DNA of 64,000 nucleotides. It comes from Rhizobiaceae bacterium CPCC 101076 (GTDB lineage: Bacteria; Pseudomonadota; Alphaproteobacteria; Rhizobiales; Methylopilaceae). How positions within the stretch are numbered: position 1 is the first letter of the stretch; every line of letters starts with the position of its first letter. The notes beneath the pieces were generated by a model. The model did no database searches. It saw nothing but the letters and a program-made list of their open reading frames with translations, and had not been told where the DNA came from. The translations under genes were made by a program, and so were the position numbers. Location: assembly GCA_003347645.1 (NCBI GenBank), contig QDFX01000008.1:1-64000 (forward strand). Reading direction: 5' to 3'. This document shows, piece by piece, positions 24,479-33,787 of this stretch.

Positions 24479-25300
24479 CTAGCGCACCACTGCCCGGCAG
24501 AACCGGGCGGCGTCGGTGCGATAATCCTCGCAATACGACCGAGCGATGCCCCGACCGAGGCTTTTGGTATCGACGGTCGAGAGATTGAGCATGTCGGCGC
24601 CGAGGAACTCGTCCCATTGGATCTTCATCAGCTCCTTGCGCGGCAGGCTGAAGACGAAGGCATAGACCTCTTCGGTGCGCTTATAATCATCGACAGCGAG
24701 CGCTTTGACGATGAACTGCACCCCGGAATAGGCGGTCTCCTGTTTAAGCGTCAGTTGTGCGACGCGCTTATAGGCCTCCGACGCCGAGAACAGCATGCCC
24801 GCTTCGGACCAGAATTCCGGCTGGAAGTAGGTCACCCGTACCAGTTTGCCCTTGAGCTGGCCATCCTCCTGATCGATGAAGCTGATGTCCTGAATGATGT
24901 TTGTCGCCACGCTTTTCAGGGCATCGACAAATTGGTCCTGTTGGCGTTGCGGGGCGAGCGCCGTCTCCTGCGCTTCCTGTTCCAGTTTCGCCGCGACGCG
25001 CGCCTGACGCTCAGCCTCCTTGGTTCGCACCTGTTCCTCGTTCTGGCGCATCAGGGCGGCATAACGCTCCGGCTCCTCGCTCTGCAGACGCTCACGCGCG
25101 GCGACCTCGGCCACATGAACAGCCTGTTCCGCTTTGCTGATTTGGTTGCTGATCGGCTCGAAGCCGAAGGCAAGGACGCCGAAGAGAGCGAGCGCCAGCC
25201 AGCGTGACCTGATCGGCGGCAGCGGCCTGATGATCGAGATGAAGGAGTAGAGCCAGCCGAGCGCCAACAGAGCTTGTCCAAGGGTCCAATAGCCGACCAT
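24479..25300 (-). CDS. Hypothetical membrane protein with coiled-coil domain
   Basis: 273 residues from ATG 25300, which follows GGGAGAACGGA. The N-terminus has two membrane segments (about 4-21, YWTLGQALLALGWLYSFI; about 33-52, WLALALFGVLAFGFEPI). A long charged alpha-helix follows (about 60-125, rich in E, Q, R, A; for example LMRQNEEQVRTKEAERQARV), likely a coiled coil. The last 140 residues are alpha/beta with two cysteines near the end (YCEDYRTDAARFCRAVVR). No family is recognised. It is convergent with the terminase and divergent from the XRE regulator at 25418. Confidence 0.65.
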   Translation of the reverse strand: MVGYWTLGQALLALGWLYSFISIIRPLPPIRSRWLALALFGVLAFGFEPISNQISKAEQAVHVAEVAARERLQSEEPERYAALMRQNEEQVRTKEAERQARVAAKLEQEAQETALAPQRQQDQFVDALKSVATNIIQDISFIDQEDGQLKGKLVRVTYFQPEFWSEAGMLFSASEAYKRVAQLTLKQETAYSGVQFIVKALAVDDYKRTEEVYAFVFSLPRKELMKIQWDEFLGADMLNLSTVDTKSLGRGIARSYCEDYRTDAARFCRAVVR

Positions 25301-25417
25301 TCCGTTCTCCCTTTTGAAGTGGCCGTGCAATCGCATCGTTGCCGCAGCAAGTCGAGCGAAACATCCGGTATTCGGATATCTAATTTTTGGATACTTGCAA
25401 ATCGCCAGTAGCTGCTC

Positions 25418-25675
25418 ATGCGCATTCACAGCGCCGAGCCGATGGCCCCAACACCCCGCCAGAAACGACTAAGTGAGCTTCTGGCCGAGCAGCGCCAGAA
25501 GACTGGCCTGAAACAGGTCGAGGTTGCCAAAGAGCTTGGCCGCCATCAGCCCTTCATCGCCAATATCGAAAGCGGTCAACGCCGCGTCGATCTCGTTGAG
25601 CTGATCGCAATCGCCGACATCATCGGCTTAGATCTCGCCGAGGTCATTCGCGAGTTGAGAAAGATCCCGCCCTAG
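25418..25675 (+). CDS. XRE/Cro-type HTH transcriptional regulator
   Basis: 85 residues; ATG 25442 (MAPTPRQKRLSELL) is an alternative start giving 77. The HTH_3 fold is clear: LAEQRQKTGLKQVEVAKELG (helices 1-2), RHQPFIANIESGQRRVDLVE (recognition helix and turn), LIAIADIIGLDLAEVIREL. It binds DNA as a dimer and typically represses divergent or nearby genes. It is divergent from the membrane/coiled-coil gene (24479-25300), with a 117-bp shared upstream region. There is no partner toxin gene in the usual antitoxin position, so a simple repressor is more likely than part of a toxin-antitoxin pair. Confidence 0.85.
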   Translation: MRIHSAEPMAPTPRQKRLSELLAEQRQKTGLKQVEVAKELGRHQPFIANIESGQRRVDLVELIAIADIIGLDLAEVIRELRKIPP

Positions 25676-26041
25676 CATCCGAGAAAACTCTCGACTTTCG
25701 GCGTGCCCGCAAGCGTCATTCAGCTTCATTTCAGGGGAGATGATGATGACTCCGCAATAGGCCGAGCAGGTGGGGCCGATTTTTTTTGAAGGAGATGCGT
25801 GAGCGGCTGCGGGAGGCATTAGCCTGCGCCCGGGCGGCTAAGGCCAATCTGCAGAACGGTGCCGCGACAGTGCGCTCAGGATTACGCTCGACGTCGAGGT
25901 CCTGACCGCGGAGCGCGGGGCAATCAGGCCTCTCGGACGTTCGCTGTGTACGCCGGGCGTGCGGCGATTAAGCTTATTTTCTTATTCTTACCGAGCGAGT
26001 CGCGCGTAACGTGCATAGTGCCCGTCGGTAGAGGGGCGACT
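25676..26041. other. Intergenic region with small coding fragments
   Basis: Around 25795 a frame reads MRERLREALACARAAKANLQ then NGAATVRSGLR and stops; a shifted frame then reads ALRITLDVEVLTAERGAIRP. These could be pieces of one decayed helical protein, but the family is not recognised. No other feature is seen. Confidence 0.25.
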
Positions 26042-26476
26042 ATGTTCGGGATTTTCAAGTCGAAGAAGAGACGGCCGGTGCCGCCTCGACCAAACCACGT
26101 GGATCGTCGCTCTCCTCAATTACGAGCAGAAATCGTCGGCCTCAATACGTCGTTTCAGGGGCTCGTCGACGAGTTCATTCTAACCCGAGGATTTGCCGCT
26201 ACCCGAGATCTGCTGGATGAATTGGCGGCGCATCTGCGGCGAGCACAACCGCCGATAGACGCCGCGGCGGAGATGAAAGCGTTCGCGCAGAAGCTGCCCC
26301 GACACCGGGATCGAATGCGTCGCGAGATCGAAGACATCCTCGCCGAATGGTCGGATTTGCCTGAGCAAAGGGATGGCCGAGCCGCAATTGAGCAGGCGAT
26401 CGAGAGCAAGTTGGCAACGTGGGATCAGCAGGTCCGGTCGGCTGCCCGTGATCTCATCAACGCCGTCGCCGATTAG
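26042..26476 (+). CDS. Hypothetical helical cytosolic protein
   Basis: 144 residues from ATG 26042, with AGAGGGG five bases upstream; a longer frame back to 25859 is Arg-rich and not credible. The basic start (MFGIFKSKKRRPVPPRPN) is followed by an almost entirely helical body with many charged and Leu/Ile residues (LRAEIVGLNTSFQGLVDEFI; RRAQPPIDAAAEMKAFAQKL; ESKLATWDQQVRSAARDLIN). No cysteines, signal peptide or known motif are present. It may form a helical bundle or coiled coil. Monocistronic by position, between the XRE gene and hemA. Confidence 0.55.
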   Translation: MFGIFKSKKRRPVPPRPNHVDRRSPQLRAEIVGLNTSFQGLVDEFILTRGFAATRDLLDELAAHLRRAQPPIDAAAEMKAFAQKLPRHRDRMRREIEDILAEWSDLPEQRDGRAAIEQAIESKLATWDQQVRSAARDLINAVAD

Positions 26477-26664
26477 CTGGTCGCGGAGGTCACCTTGTCA
26501 GAAACTCATTCCTGACGGTCATATCCTTGCTGACGGCATCGTTGATTTCTGTCAATGACCGGCCCACGGATCGCCGAGATACAGGACGCCGCCCGCGCGG
26601 CACGTGGTCGCCTGAGGCAAGTTTGACCGGGACAGGCAGGGCTGTTGTAGGCTAGAGTTATTCC

Positions 26665-27915
26665 ATGGTTGACGGAATTTCCGTTCTGAAGCCCGACTAC
26701 GCTCACTTCTTCGACGAAGCCGTGGAGCGCCTGCATACCGAGCGGCGCTACCGGGTCTTTGCTGATCTCGAACGCGTGGCAGGGCGTTTTCCGCGTGCTC
26801 TCTGGCATAGGCCGGAAGGCACAAGCGAAATCGTGGTCTGGTGCTCGAACGATTATCTCGGCATGGGCCAGCATCCGGATGTCGTTTCGGCGATGGCCGA
26901 GACCGCGCTGAAATCCGGCGCCGGCGCCGGCGGCACGCGCAACATCTCGGGCAATCACCATCCGATCGTCCAGCTCGAACAGGAACTGGCCGACCTGCAC
27001 GGCAAGCCGGGCGCACTTGTGTTCTCGTCCGGCTATGTGGCCAACGAGGCGGCGATCTCGTCGATCGCGCGCATCCTGCCGAATTGCCTGCTTCTCTCCG
27101 ACGAGCTGAACCACGCCTCGATGATCGCGGGCGTGAAGAATTCCGGCTGCGAGAAGAAGATCTTCCGCCACAACGATGTCACGCATCTCGAAGAGCTCCT
27201 GAAGGCCGAGCCACGCGACCGCGCCAAGGTCATCCTGTTCGAGAGCGTCTATTCCATGGACGGCGACATCGCGCCGATGGAGGCGATCTGCGATCTCGCG
27301 GAGCGCTACGGCGCGATGACCTATCTCGACGAAGTGCATGCCGTCGGCATGTACGGCCCACGCGGCGCCGGCGTCGCTGAGCGCGACGGCGTGATGGAGC
27401 GGATCGACGTCATCGAGGGCACGCTCGCCAAGGCGTTCGGCGTGGTCGGCGGGTATATCGCGGCGTCGGCCGCGATCGTCGATGCCGTTCGCTCCTATGC
27501 GGCGGGGTTCATATTCACGAGCACGATGCCGCCGGCCGTGGCCGCCGCGGCGCGAGCCTCGATCCAGCATCTGAAGGCGTCGAGCGCCGAGCGCGAGATG
27601 CAGCAGCGTCAGGCACAGGCGACGAAGCGGGCGCTGTCCGCGCGCGGTCTGCCGGTCCTGCCGGGCGAGACTCATATCGTGCCGGTGATCGTCGGCGATC
27701 CGAGCCTGGCGAAGGCCGCGTCCGACCGCCTGTTGCAGAAGCACGCGATCTACGTCCAGCCGATCAACTATCCGACGGTGCCGCGCGGCACCGAGCGGCT
27801 GCGGTTCACGCCGACGCCGTTCCACACCGACGATCTGATCCTGGAACTGGCGGACGCGCTCGACGAGACGTGGAGCGCGCTGCAGCTGAAGCGGATCTCG
27901 GTCGCGGCCGAATAA
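26665..27915 (+). CDS. hemA: 5-aminolevulinate synthase
   Basis: 416 residues, close to the usual ~405. It catalyses glycine + succinyl-CoA to 5-aminolevulinate + CO2 + CoA, the first step of tetrapyrrole synthesis in alphaproteobacteria; PLP-dependent, cytosolic. Alpha-oxoamine synthase signatures: [13 protein letters not shown] near 58-70, [47 protein letters not shown] with the cofactor-stacking His, and the PLP lysine K256 in [14 protein letters not shown]. Typical members read TLGKAFG; here Ala replaces Gly just before the lysine. The 188-bp upstream gap could carry regulatory sites but I see no certain one. The next gene (mscL) is convergent, with 3 bp between stop codons. Confidence 0.97.
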   Translation: MVDGISVLKPDYAHFFDEAVERLHTERRYRVFADLERVAGRFPRALWHRPEGTSEIVVWCSNDYLGMGQHPDVVSAMAETALKSGAGAGGTRNISGNHHPIVQLEQELADLHGKPGALVFSSGYVANEAAISSIARILPNCLLLSDELNHASMIAGVKNSGCEKKIFRHNDVTHLEELLKAEPRDRAKVILFESVYSMDGDIAPMEAICDLAERYGAMTYLDEVHAVGMYGPRGAGVAERDGVMERIDVIEGTLAKAFGVVGGYIAASAAIVDAVRSYAAGFIFTSTMPPAVAAAARASIQHLKASSAEREMQQRQAQATKRALSARGLPVLPGETHIVPVIVGDPSLAKAASDRLLQKHAIYVQPINYPTVPRGTERLRFTPTPFHTDDLILELADALDETWSALQLKRISVAAE

Positions 27916-27918
27916 GGC

Positions 27919-28338
27919 TCAGGCCGGCCTGCGGGCGAGGAGGTCGCGGATCTCCTCGAGCAGCTTCTCGCTCTTCGGAACTTCCGCCACCTCCGCCGGC
28001 TTCGCCTCTTCCCTGGCGCGCAGCCTGTTGATGCCGCGCACCGCGAGGAACAGGATCCAGGCGACGATCAGGAAATTGAGGCCCACGGTGAGGAACTTGC
28101 CGTAGCCGATCGTGGCGCCTGCGGCCTTGGCGGCATCGTAGGTCGGTGCGGCCGCGCCGGTGAGCTGGAAGAAATAGTTCGAGAAATCGAGGCCGCCGGT
28201 GACGAAGCCGATGATCGGCATCACGACATCCTCGACCAGCGAACTGACGATCTGGCTGAATGCGGCGCCGATGATCACGCCGACGGCAAGGTCGACGACA
28301 TTGCCCTTGAGGGCGAATTTCTTGAACTCTTCGAGCAT
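27919..28338 (-). CDS. mscL: Large-conductance mechanosensitive channel
   Basis: 139 residues from ATG 28338, preceded by GGGAGGAAGCA. It has the whole MscL pattern: [28 protein letters not shown] (N-terminal amphipathic helix plus pore-lining TM1, about 14-45), a periplasmic loop, TM2 (about 72-95, [20 protein letters not shown]) and the C-terminal cytoplasmic helix ([17 protein letters not shown]). The periplasmic loop carries the proline/alanine-rich insert often seen in Hyphomicrobiales. It forms a homopentameric inner-membrane channel that opens under hypo-osmotic shock. It stands convergent with hemA and has no operon partner. Confidence 0.97.
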   Translation of the reverse strand: MLEEFKKFALKGNVVDLAVGVIIGAAFSQIVSSLVEDVVMPIIGFVTGGLDFSNYFFQLTGAAAPTYDAAKAAGATIGYGKFLTVGLNFLIVAWILFLAVRGINRLRAREEAKPAEVAEVPKSEKLLEEIRDLLARRPA

Positions 28339-28404
28339 TGCTTCCTCCCGGCGGGATGGTTCAGCTTCGCCCGTCAAGTGACGGAATCGCAAGGCCGCTT
28401 TCGA

Positions 28405-29145
28405 TCAACGGGTTGCTATCTTCAGTTTGCGGATGGCGTCGGAGACCCGCTTTGACTTGTCGACGTCGACGAAATCCTTCGGGCTGAACGGCGGGTCGCC
28501 GCGGCCGACGAACACCTTGAAGCCCTCCTTCGTCGCGACCACGTCGCCGCCCCTGAGTGTCGCGTCGTGCAGCAGCGGGACCATGAAGGGTTCGGCGGTT
28601 TGAGACAGCGGGCAGGCGAGCGCGACGGGCTGCGCAGGCTTCGGTAAAGGATTCTGGCCGAGAGCGGCCCGGCCTTCGAGAAGAGGCGGCGAGGTTTCGG
28701 TATCGGCCTTGGCGACGCTCGTCGGTGTGAACCCCGCGCCAGGCTCAAATTTCTCGACAATCAGTTTGGTTGGCGATCCATTGCCGGCCGCGGTACACAT
28801 CAACTCGGCGTCCTGATAGCTCGGCTTTTCCGGCATGATGCCGAGCGCGATCTCGGCGCCGTCGCATATCCGCCGGCAGACCACGCGCTCGAAATCGTGC
28901 GACACCGCCGCCGCCCGCCGCGGGCGTTCGATGAACTCTCTAGGACCGAAGAAATCGAAGAAGCGGGTGACCGGCGGAGGTGGGCTTTCATATCGCGGTT
29001 GCGGTCGCGACCGGCGGGCCTGGTTGAGCAGGAACTCGAGCGCGCTTTCGGCGCGGACGGGGGCGGTGTCGAGGACGAGGCCGGAGAGTATCAGGCCGCC
29101 AAGCGCGGTGATCGTAGCGACATGGAGCTTCCCGGGTTTGCGCAT
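28405..29145 (-). CDS. DUF2865-like exported protein
   Basis: 246 residues with an N-terminal signal peptide (about 1-32, KLHVATITALGGLILSGLVL then APVRAES). A proline-rich linker (PQPRYESPPPPVTRFFDFFG) is followed by the conserved core VVCRRICDGAEIALGIMPEK (about 89-108) and a later region with two more cysteines (LMCTAAGNGSP; ALACPLSQ). The R-R-I-C-D-G pattern is that of the DUF2865 family from Rhizobiales envelope proteins. Function is unknown; disulfide formation in the periplasm is plausible. It may form a unit with mscL downstream (67 bp apart, same strand). Confidence 0.75.
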   Translation of the reverse strand: MRKPGKLHVATITALGGLILSGLVLDTAPVRAESALEFLLNQARRSRPQPRYESPPPPVTRFFDFFGPREFIERPRRAAAVSHDFERVVCRRICDGAEIALGIMPEKPSYQDAELMCTAAGNGSPTKLIVEKFEPGAGFTPTSVAKADTETSPPLLEGRAALGQNPLPKPAQPVALACPLSQTAEPFMVPLLHDATLRGGDVVATKEGFKVFVGRGDPPFSPKDFVDVDKSKRVSDAIRKLKIATR

Positions 29146-29323
29146 CAGGGCCTCGTGGTGACCGATTGTTAACCCCCGATCCCGGCAAAGGTTCAGCCCC
29201 GGAGCGCAGTGACGCCTGTCACATGTGCCGATAGAAGTTCGCAGGCGAAGGGGATATTTCAGGGTTCAGGCGTATCGCTGAGGGCGTCGCCGCGTCCCGC
29301 CGGGACGACCTAAGGACCGCGCA

Positions 29324-32300
29324 ATGCTTGATGGCTGGACCGTCGTCACGATTGCCTTCGCCTATGTGGGCCTGTTGTTCGCCATCGCCGCCATCGGCGA
29401 CCGGATGGCGCCGTCCTGGCTGAACGGCTCGGCGCGTCCTTACATTTACTCCTTCTCGATCGCGGTTTATTGCACCTCCTGGACGTTCTTCGGTGGAGTC
29501 GGGCTCGCCACCGAGACGGGCCTCGAATTCATCGCGCTCTATGCCGGGCCGATCATCGCCTTCACCGTCGGCGCGCCGCTGATCCGGCATATCGTCCGGC
29601 TGGCGAAGGCGCAGAACATCACCTCCATCGCGGACTTCATGTCCGCCCGGTTCGGCAAGAGCCAGTCGCTGTCTGTGCTGATCTCGGTCGGCCTCGTCGT
29701 CGCCGTCCTGCCCTATATCGCGCTGCAGCTCGAGGCGATCGCGGCCTCGGTCGAGCTTCTGCTGACCGGCGGCGGCTCGCCCGCGACCGGCATGCCGGAC
29801 TTCGCGCTCTGGATGGCCCTGGTCCTCGCCGCCTTCGCGGCCTTGTTCGGAACCCGCCGCGCCGACGCGACCGAACACCAGAACGGCCTGATGCTGGCGA
29901 TCGCGACGGAGTCGGTGGTCAAGCTGCTCGCCTTCATCATCGTCGGCGTCTACGCGATCTGGTTCGTCTTCGAGGGGCCGGACGATCTGATCCAGCGATC
30001 GAACGAAACCAATCTCATCCAGCGTTTCGAGCAGATGCCCCGACTCGATGTCTGGGCGACGGTTCTCCTGATGTCGTTCGCGGCGGTGTTCCTGCTGCCA
30101 CGGCAGTTCCACGTCACCGTGGTCGAGAATTCGAATGAGGAGGACGTCCGCCACGCCTCGTGGCTGTTTCCGATCTACCTGCTCCTGATCGTCGTCCTAA
30201 TCATCCCGATCTCGCTCGCGGGCATGCTGATGTTCGGCGATGGCGGACTGTCGCCGGACATGTACGTCCTGAGCCTGCCGATCATTTCGGGCAACATCTT
30301 CGTCACGGTCGCGGCCTGTATCGGCGGCTTCTCGGCGGCGACCGCGATGGTGATCGTCGAGACGGTGGCGCTCGCGATCATGATCTCGAACAACATCGCC
30401 GTGCCGGCGCTGCTCAGATATCGCAACGCGGCGGACGTGCCGAAACTCCTGCTCCTGACCCGGCGCGTTTCGATCGTCGCGATCCTGCTGATGGCCTACA
30501 CCTATCACCGGCTGGCGACCCATGCCGGGCTTTCCAATATCGGCCTGCTGTCGCTGTCGGCGCTGATCCAGTTCGCGCCGGCCTTCTTCGGTGGTCTGTT
30601 CTGGCGCGATGCAACGGCGCGTGGTGCGTTTTGGGGCATCACGACCGGCTTTCTGGTCTGGGCCTATACGCTGCTTCTGCCCGGCATTGGCGGGGAGGGG
30701 CTGTCGGTCGGCCACATCGCGACCGACGGGCTGCTCGGTCTCGACTGGCTGAAGCCGCAGGCGCTGTTCGGCGCCAATCTCGATCCGCTCGTTCACGGTG
30801 TGGTCTGGAGCGTTGGTCTCAATATCGGGGCCTTCGTTTTCGGTTCGCTGACCCGCGCCGGCTCGCCCATGGAGCGGCTGCAGGCGAACGTCTTCGTCGG
30901 CCCGCATACGAACGAGATCGCCCAGAGCTTCCATGGCTGGCACACGCCGATCGAGGTCGGCCAATTGCAGGCGACCGTCGGGACCTATCTCGGCGAGGAG
31001 CGGACGGCGAAGGCCTTCCAGGATTTCGGCGATGCGCGATCGGCGCGACAGGGGCCGGCGGAGAACGCCGACATCCACATGCTGCGCTTCGCCGAGCATC
31101 TCCTTGCCTCGGTGATCGGCTCGCCGTCGTCGCGGCTCGTCCTGTCGCGGCTCTTACAGCGCGGAGCGATGTCCCAGGATGCCGCGATGCAGCTTCTCGA
31201 CGATGCGTCGGCCGCGATCCTCTATTCGCGCGACCTGCTGCAAACCGCGCTCGACCATGCCCGACAGGGCGTGGCGGTGTTCGACCGCGACCTTCGGCTC
31301 GCCTGCTGGAATCGCGAATATGTCCGCATCTTCGGCTATCCGCAGGACGTGCTGAAGACCGGCATGCCGCTCGACGAGATCATCCGCGTCAATGCCGAGC
31401 GGGGCCTCTACGGCGCGGGGCGGCCGGACGAGCTCCTGGCCGAGCGGCTGCAACAGATATCGCAGACCGACCGTTCCTATCGCACGACCTTCTATCCGAT
31501 GAACCGGGTGATCGAGATCCGGACGAATCGGATGCCGGATATGGGCCTGGTCGCGACCTTCACCGACGTCACCGAGACGGTCGAAGCCGAGAAGGCGCTG
31601 GAGCGGCGCGTCGATGAGCGCACACGGGAACTGACCGAGCTGAACAAGGAGCTGGCGCGGGCGAAGGCGCAGGCCGACGACGCCAACGTCTCGAAGACGC
31701 GCTTCCTGGCGGCAGCCAGCCACGACATCCTCCAGCCGCTGAACGCGGCCCGCCTATACGTGGCCAGCCTGACCGACAGCGCGCAGGATGGACGCATGCG
31801 TCCGGAACTCGTCACCAATATCGACGCCTCGCTGCAATCGGTCGAAGAGATATTCACGACCCTTCTCGACATCTCCCGCCTCGACGCCGGCGCGCTCAAG
31901 CCGGAACTGAAGACGGTTCGGATCGGCGACATGCTTCGTCAACTGGAGGTCGAGTTCGCGCCGATGGCGAAGGAGAAGGACCTCAGCTTCAAGGTCATCC
32001 CGTCGAAGCTCTGCGTGCGATCCGACCCGCGTTTGCTCCGGCGCCTCCTGCAGAACCTCGTCTCGAACGCGATCAAATATACGAACGAGGGGAGGGTGCT
32101 CGTCGGTGTTCGCCGCAATGGCGCGAATGCGATCAGGGTCGAGGTCTGGGACACCGGTTTGGGTATTCCAGCCTCGAAGCAGTCGCTCATCTTCAAGGAG
32201 TTCCAGCGGCTCGAATCAGGGGCACGGGCGGCGCAAGGTCTCGGCCTCGGCCTTTCGATCGTCGAACGTGTCGCCCGTGTACTGAACCACCCGCTGAAGC

Positions 32301-32794
32301 TCGTCTCGAAGCCCGGCGAAGGGTCGATGTTCGCGGTGCAATTGCCGATCGCGCCGGACCTGCCGCAAGCGGTCGATCACCCGCGCAGGTCGGTGGCCGA
32401 GAGCCGTCCTCTGTCCGGCACGCGGGTGCTCTGCGTCGACAACGAGCCCGCGATTCTGGAAGGCATGCGGATGTTATTGGGCGGCTGGGGCTGCGAAGTG
32501 CTGACGGCGGCCGATCTCGAAGAAGCGCTCGACCGGATCAAGGCCGGCCGGCCTGACGTACTGATCGCCGATTACCATCTCGACGAGGGGCAGGATGGCT
32601 TGAGTGCGATTCGCTCGCTGCGCGACGCGCTCGGTGTGCCGCCGCCCGCGATCCTGATTACCGCCGACCGTAGCCAGACGGTGCGCGACGCGACGCGGGC
32701 ACAGGCGGTCGAGCTGTTGCACAAGCCGCTGCGGCCGGCATCGCTGAGAGCCCTGTTGGGGCAGCTCAGGATCCACCGGCCCGCGGCGGAGTAG
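29324..32794 (+). CDS. Hybrid histidine kinase with N-terminal Na+/solute-symporter domain (NahK/CbrA-like)
   Basis: 1156 residues. The first ~490 form a PutP/SSS-type transporter fold of 12-13 segments (for example WTFFGGVGLATETGLEFIAL). Then come a PAS domain (about 640-740, LACWNREYVRIFGYPQDVLK), a coiled-coil linker (RRVDERTRELTELNKELARA), a HisKA domain with H800 in AASHDILQPLNAARL, HATPase (NLVSNAIKYTNEG, DTGLGIPASK, GLGLGLSIVER) and a C-terminal receiver with phospho-acceptor D1083 in IADYHLDEG. The family couples solute binding or transport to phosphorelay signalling at the inner membrane. A LuxR-type response regulator convergent with it (33009-33689) is the likely partner, a pairing inferred from position. 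Confidence 0.93.
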   Translation: MLDGWTVVTIAFAYVGLLFAIAAIGDRMAPSWLNGSARPYIYSFSIAVYCTSWTFFGGVGLATETGLEFIALYAGPIIAFTVGAPLIRHIVRLAKAQNITSIADFMSARFGKSQSLSVLISVGLVVAVLPYIALQLEAIAASVELLLTGGGSPATGMPDFALWMALVLAAFAALFGTRRADATEHQNGLMLAIATESVVKLLAFIIVGVYAIWFVFEGPDDLIQRSNETNLIQRFEQMPRLDVWATVLLMSFAAVFLLPRQFHVTVVENSNEEDVRHASWLFPIYLLLIVVLIIPISLAGMLMFGDGGLSPDMYVLSLPIISGNIFVTVAACIGGFSAATAMVIVETVALAIMISNNIAVPALLRYRNAADVPKLLLLTRRVSIVAILLMAYTYHRLATHAGLSNIGLLSLSALIQFAPAFFGGLFWRDATARGAFWGITTGFLVWAYTLLLPGIGGEGLSVGHIATDGLLGLDWLKPQALFGANLDPLVHGVVWSVGLNIGAFVFGSLTRAGSPMERLQANVFVGPHTNEIAQSFHGWHTPIEVGQLQATVGTYLGEERTAKAFQDFGDARSARQGPAENADIHMLRFAEHLLASVIGSPSSRLVLSRLLQRGAMSQDAAMQLLDDASAAILYSRDLLQTALDHARQGVAVFDRDLRLACWNREYVRIFGYPQDVLKTGMPLDEIIRVNAERGLYGAGRPDELLAERLQQISQTDRSYRTTFYPMNRVIEIRTNRMPDMGLVATFTDVTETVEAEKALERRVDERTRELTELNKELARAKAQADDANVSKTRFLAAASHDILQPLNAARLYVASLTDSAQDGRMRPELVTNIDASLQSVEEIFTTLLDISRLDAGALKPELKTVRIGDMLRQLEVEFAPMAKEKDLSFKVIPSKLCVRSDPRLLRRLLQNLVSNAIKYTNEGRVLVGVRRNGANAIRVEVWDTGLGIPASKQSLIFKEFQRLESGARAAQGLGLGLSIVERVARVLNHPLKLVSKPGEGSMFAVQLPIAPDLPQAVDHPRRSVAESRPLSGTRVLCVDNEPAILEGMRMLLGGWGCEVLTAADLEEALDRIKAGRPDVLIADYHLDEGQDGLSAIRSLRDALGVPPPAILITADRSQTVRDATRAQAVELLHKPLRPASLRALLGQLRIHRPAAE

Positions 32795-32805
32795 CTGACG
32801 TTTCC

Positions 32806-32864
32806 GTCTTCCTCCGGCTCGACCGGAGGATCCATGTCATACCCCGGTCAAGCCGGAGGAAGAC
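32806..32864. repeat. Long inverted repeat between convergent genes
   Basis: Arms of 21 bases with one mismatch (GTCTTCCTCCGGCTCGACCGG against CCGGTCAAGCCGGAGGAAGAC reverse-complemented) around an 17-base loop. It lies 12 bases after the kinase stop and could serve as a bidirectional transcription end. The sequence style is that of dispersed intergenic repeats in alphaproteobacterial genomes. Confidence 0.6.
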
Positions 32865-32957
32865 GACGGTGAGAGTCAGTTTTCCGGGGCGGCGAAGCCG
32901 AGCCGCGGAATCCATAGCCCCAGCACCGGTGATCGAGCCGCGCGCTGCGGGGTATGG

Positions 32958-32987
32958 GTCCCGGGCTCCGCTGCGCGGCCCCGGGAC
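32958..32987. repeat. GC-rich inverted repeat downstream of the response regulator
   Basis: GTCCCGGG...CCCGGGAC, 8-bp arms, 14-base loop, 22 bases beyond the stop of the response-regulator gene on the minus strand. No T-run. Confidence 0.5.
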
Positions 32988-33008
32988 ACGGACTCGGCTG
33001 AGGCGGTG

Positions 33009-33689
33009 TTAGTCGGCGATCGAGGCGCCGAGCCACTGGCCCGCTTCGATGCGGGAGGCGGCGATGACGGCCTGGGTGCGGCTGTCGACGTCGAGCTTCT
33101 GCAGGATCGCCGAGACATGCGCCTTCACGGTCGCTTCCGAGACGTTGAGCTCGTAGGCGATCTGCTTGTTGAGGAGGCCGCTCGACAGCATCATCAGGAC
33201 CCGGACCTGCTGCGGCGTCAGCGTGCCGAGGCGGCGGACGAGATCGGTCGTCTCGTCGCTGCCGCCGCTCGGCAGCGAGATGTCCGGCGGTGTCCAGGTA
33301 TTGCCGTCGAGGATCGTCTGAAGCGCCTGCCGCATCACCTCGACCTCTGTGGTCTTGGGGATGAAGCCCGAGGCTCCGAATTCCATGCAGCGGCGGATCA
33401 CTTCCGGCTCCTCGTGAGCAGATACGACGACGACCGGGATGCCCGGATATTCCGCGCGAAGCAGAAGCAGGCCCGAGAAGCCGCGTACGCCCGGCATTGC
33501 GAGATCGAGAAGGACGAGATCCATCTCCGGCGTCTTGGCGAGTTCCGCCACGAGCTCGTCGATCGAACCCGCCTGCGAGATCGACGCGCTTGGAAACGCG
33601 CCGGAAATGGCGGCATGAAGCGCGCCGCGAAACAGCGGGTGATCGTCGGCGATCACCAACCGGAGATTGGGGGAGAGCTCGTTATCCAT
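33009..33689 (-). CDS. LuxR/NarL-family response regulator
   Basis: 226 residues from ATG 33689 (MDNELSPNLRLVIADDHPLF); the frame is open for 14 more codons upstream. Receiver domain (about 9-125) with acidic pocket ADDHP, phospho-acceptor D62 in LLDLAMPG, switch Ser in VVVSAHEE and Lys in GFIPKTT. Linker, then GerE/LuxR HTH (about 155-215; LTPQQVRVLMMLSSGLLNKQ, IAYELNVSEATVKAHVSAIL QKL). It activates or represses transcription after phosphorylation. Its neighbour and probable partner is the symporter-type hybrid kinase on the opposite strand. The combination of a PutP-kinase with a LuxR regulator recurs in proteobacteria, where it controls carbon-source use. Confidence 0.93.
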   Translation of the reverse strand: MDNELSPNLRLVIADDHPLFRGALHAAISGAFPSASISQAGSIDELVAELAKTPEMDLVLLDLAMPGVRGFSGLLLLRAEYPGIPVVVVSAHEEPEVIRRCMEFGASGFIPKTTEVEVMRQALQTILDGNTWTPPDISLPSGGSDETTDLVRRLGTLTPQQVRVLMMLSSGLLNKQIAYELNVSEATVKAHVSAILQKLDVDSRTQAVIAASRIEAGQWLGASIAD

Positions 33690-33787
33690 GGAGGTATTAT
33701 AAGTATCCGGACCGTGATTTGCTGCATTCATGGCAGCAATCCACGATTGTTGGTGAATAAGCAGACGAAAATGGGGCGGCGATTGCT

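Noticed and set aside
26506-27825. Minus-strand frame opposite hemA
   Set aside because: Antisense shadow in GC-rich DNA with Arg-rich product; hemA is certain.
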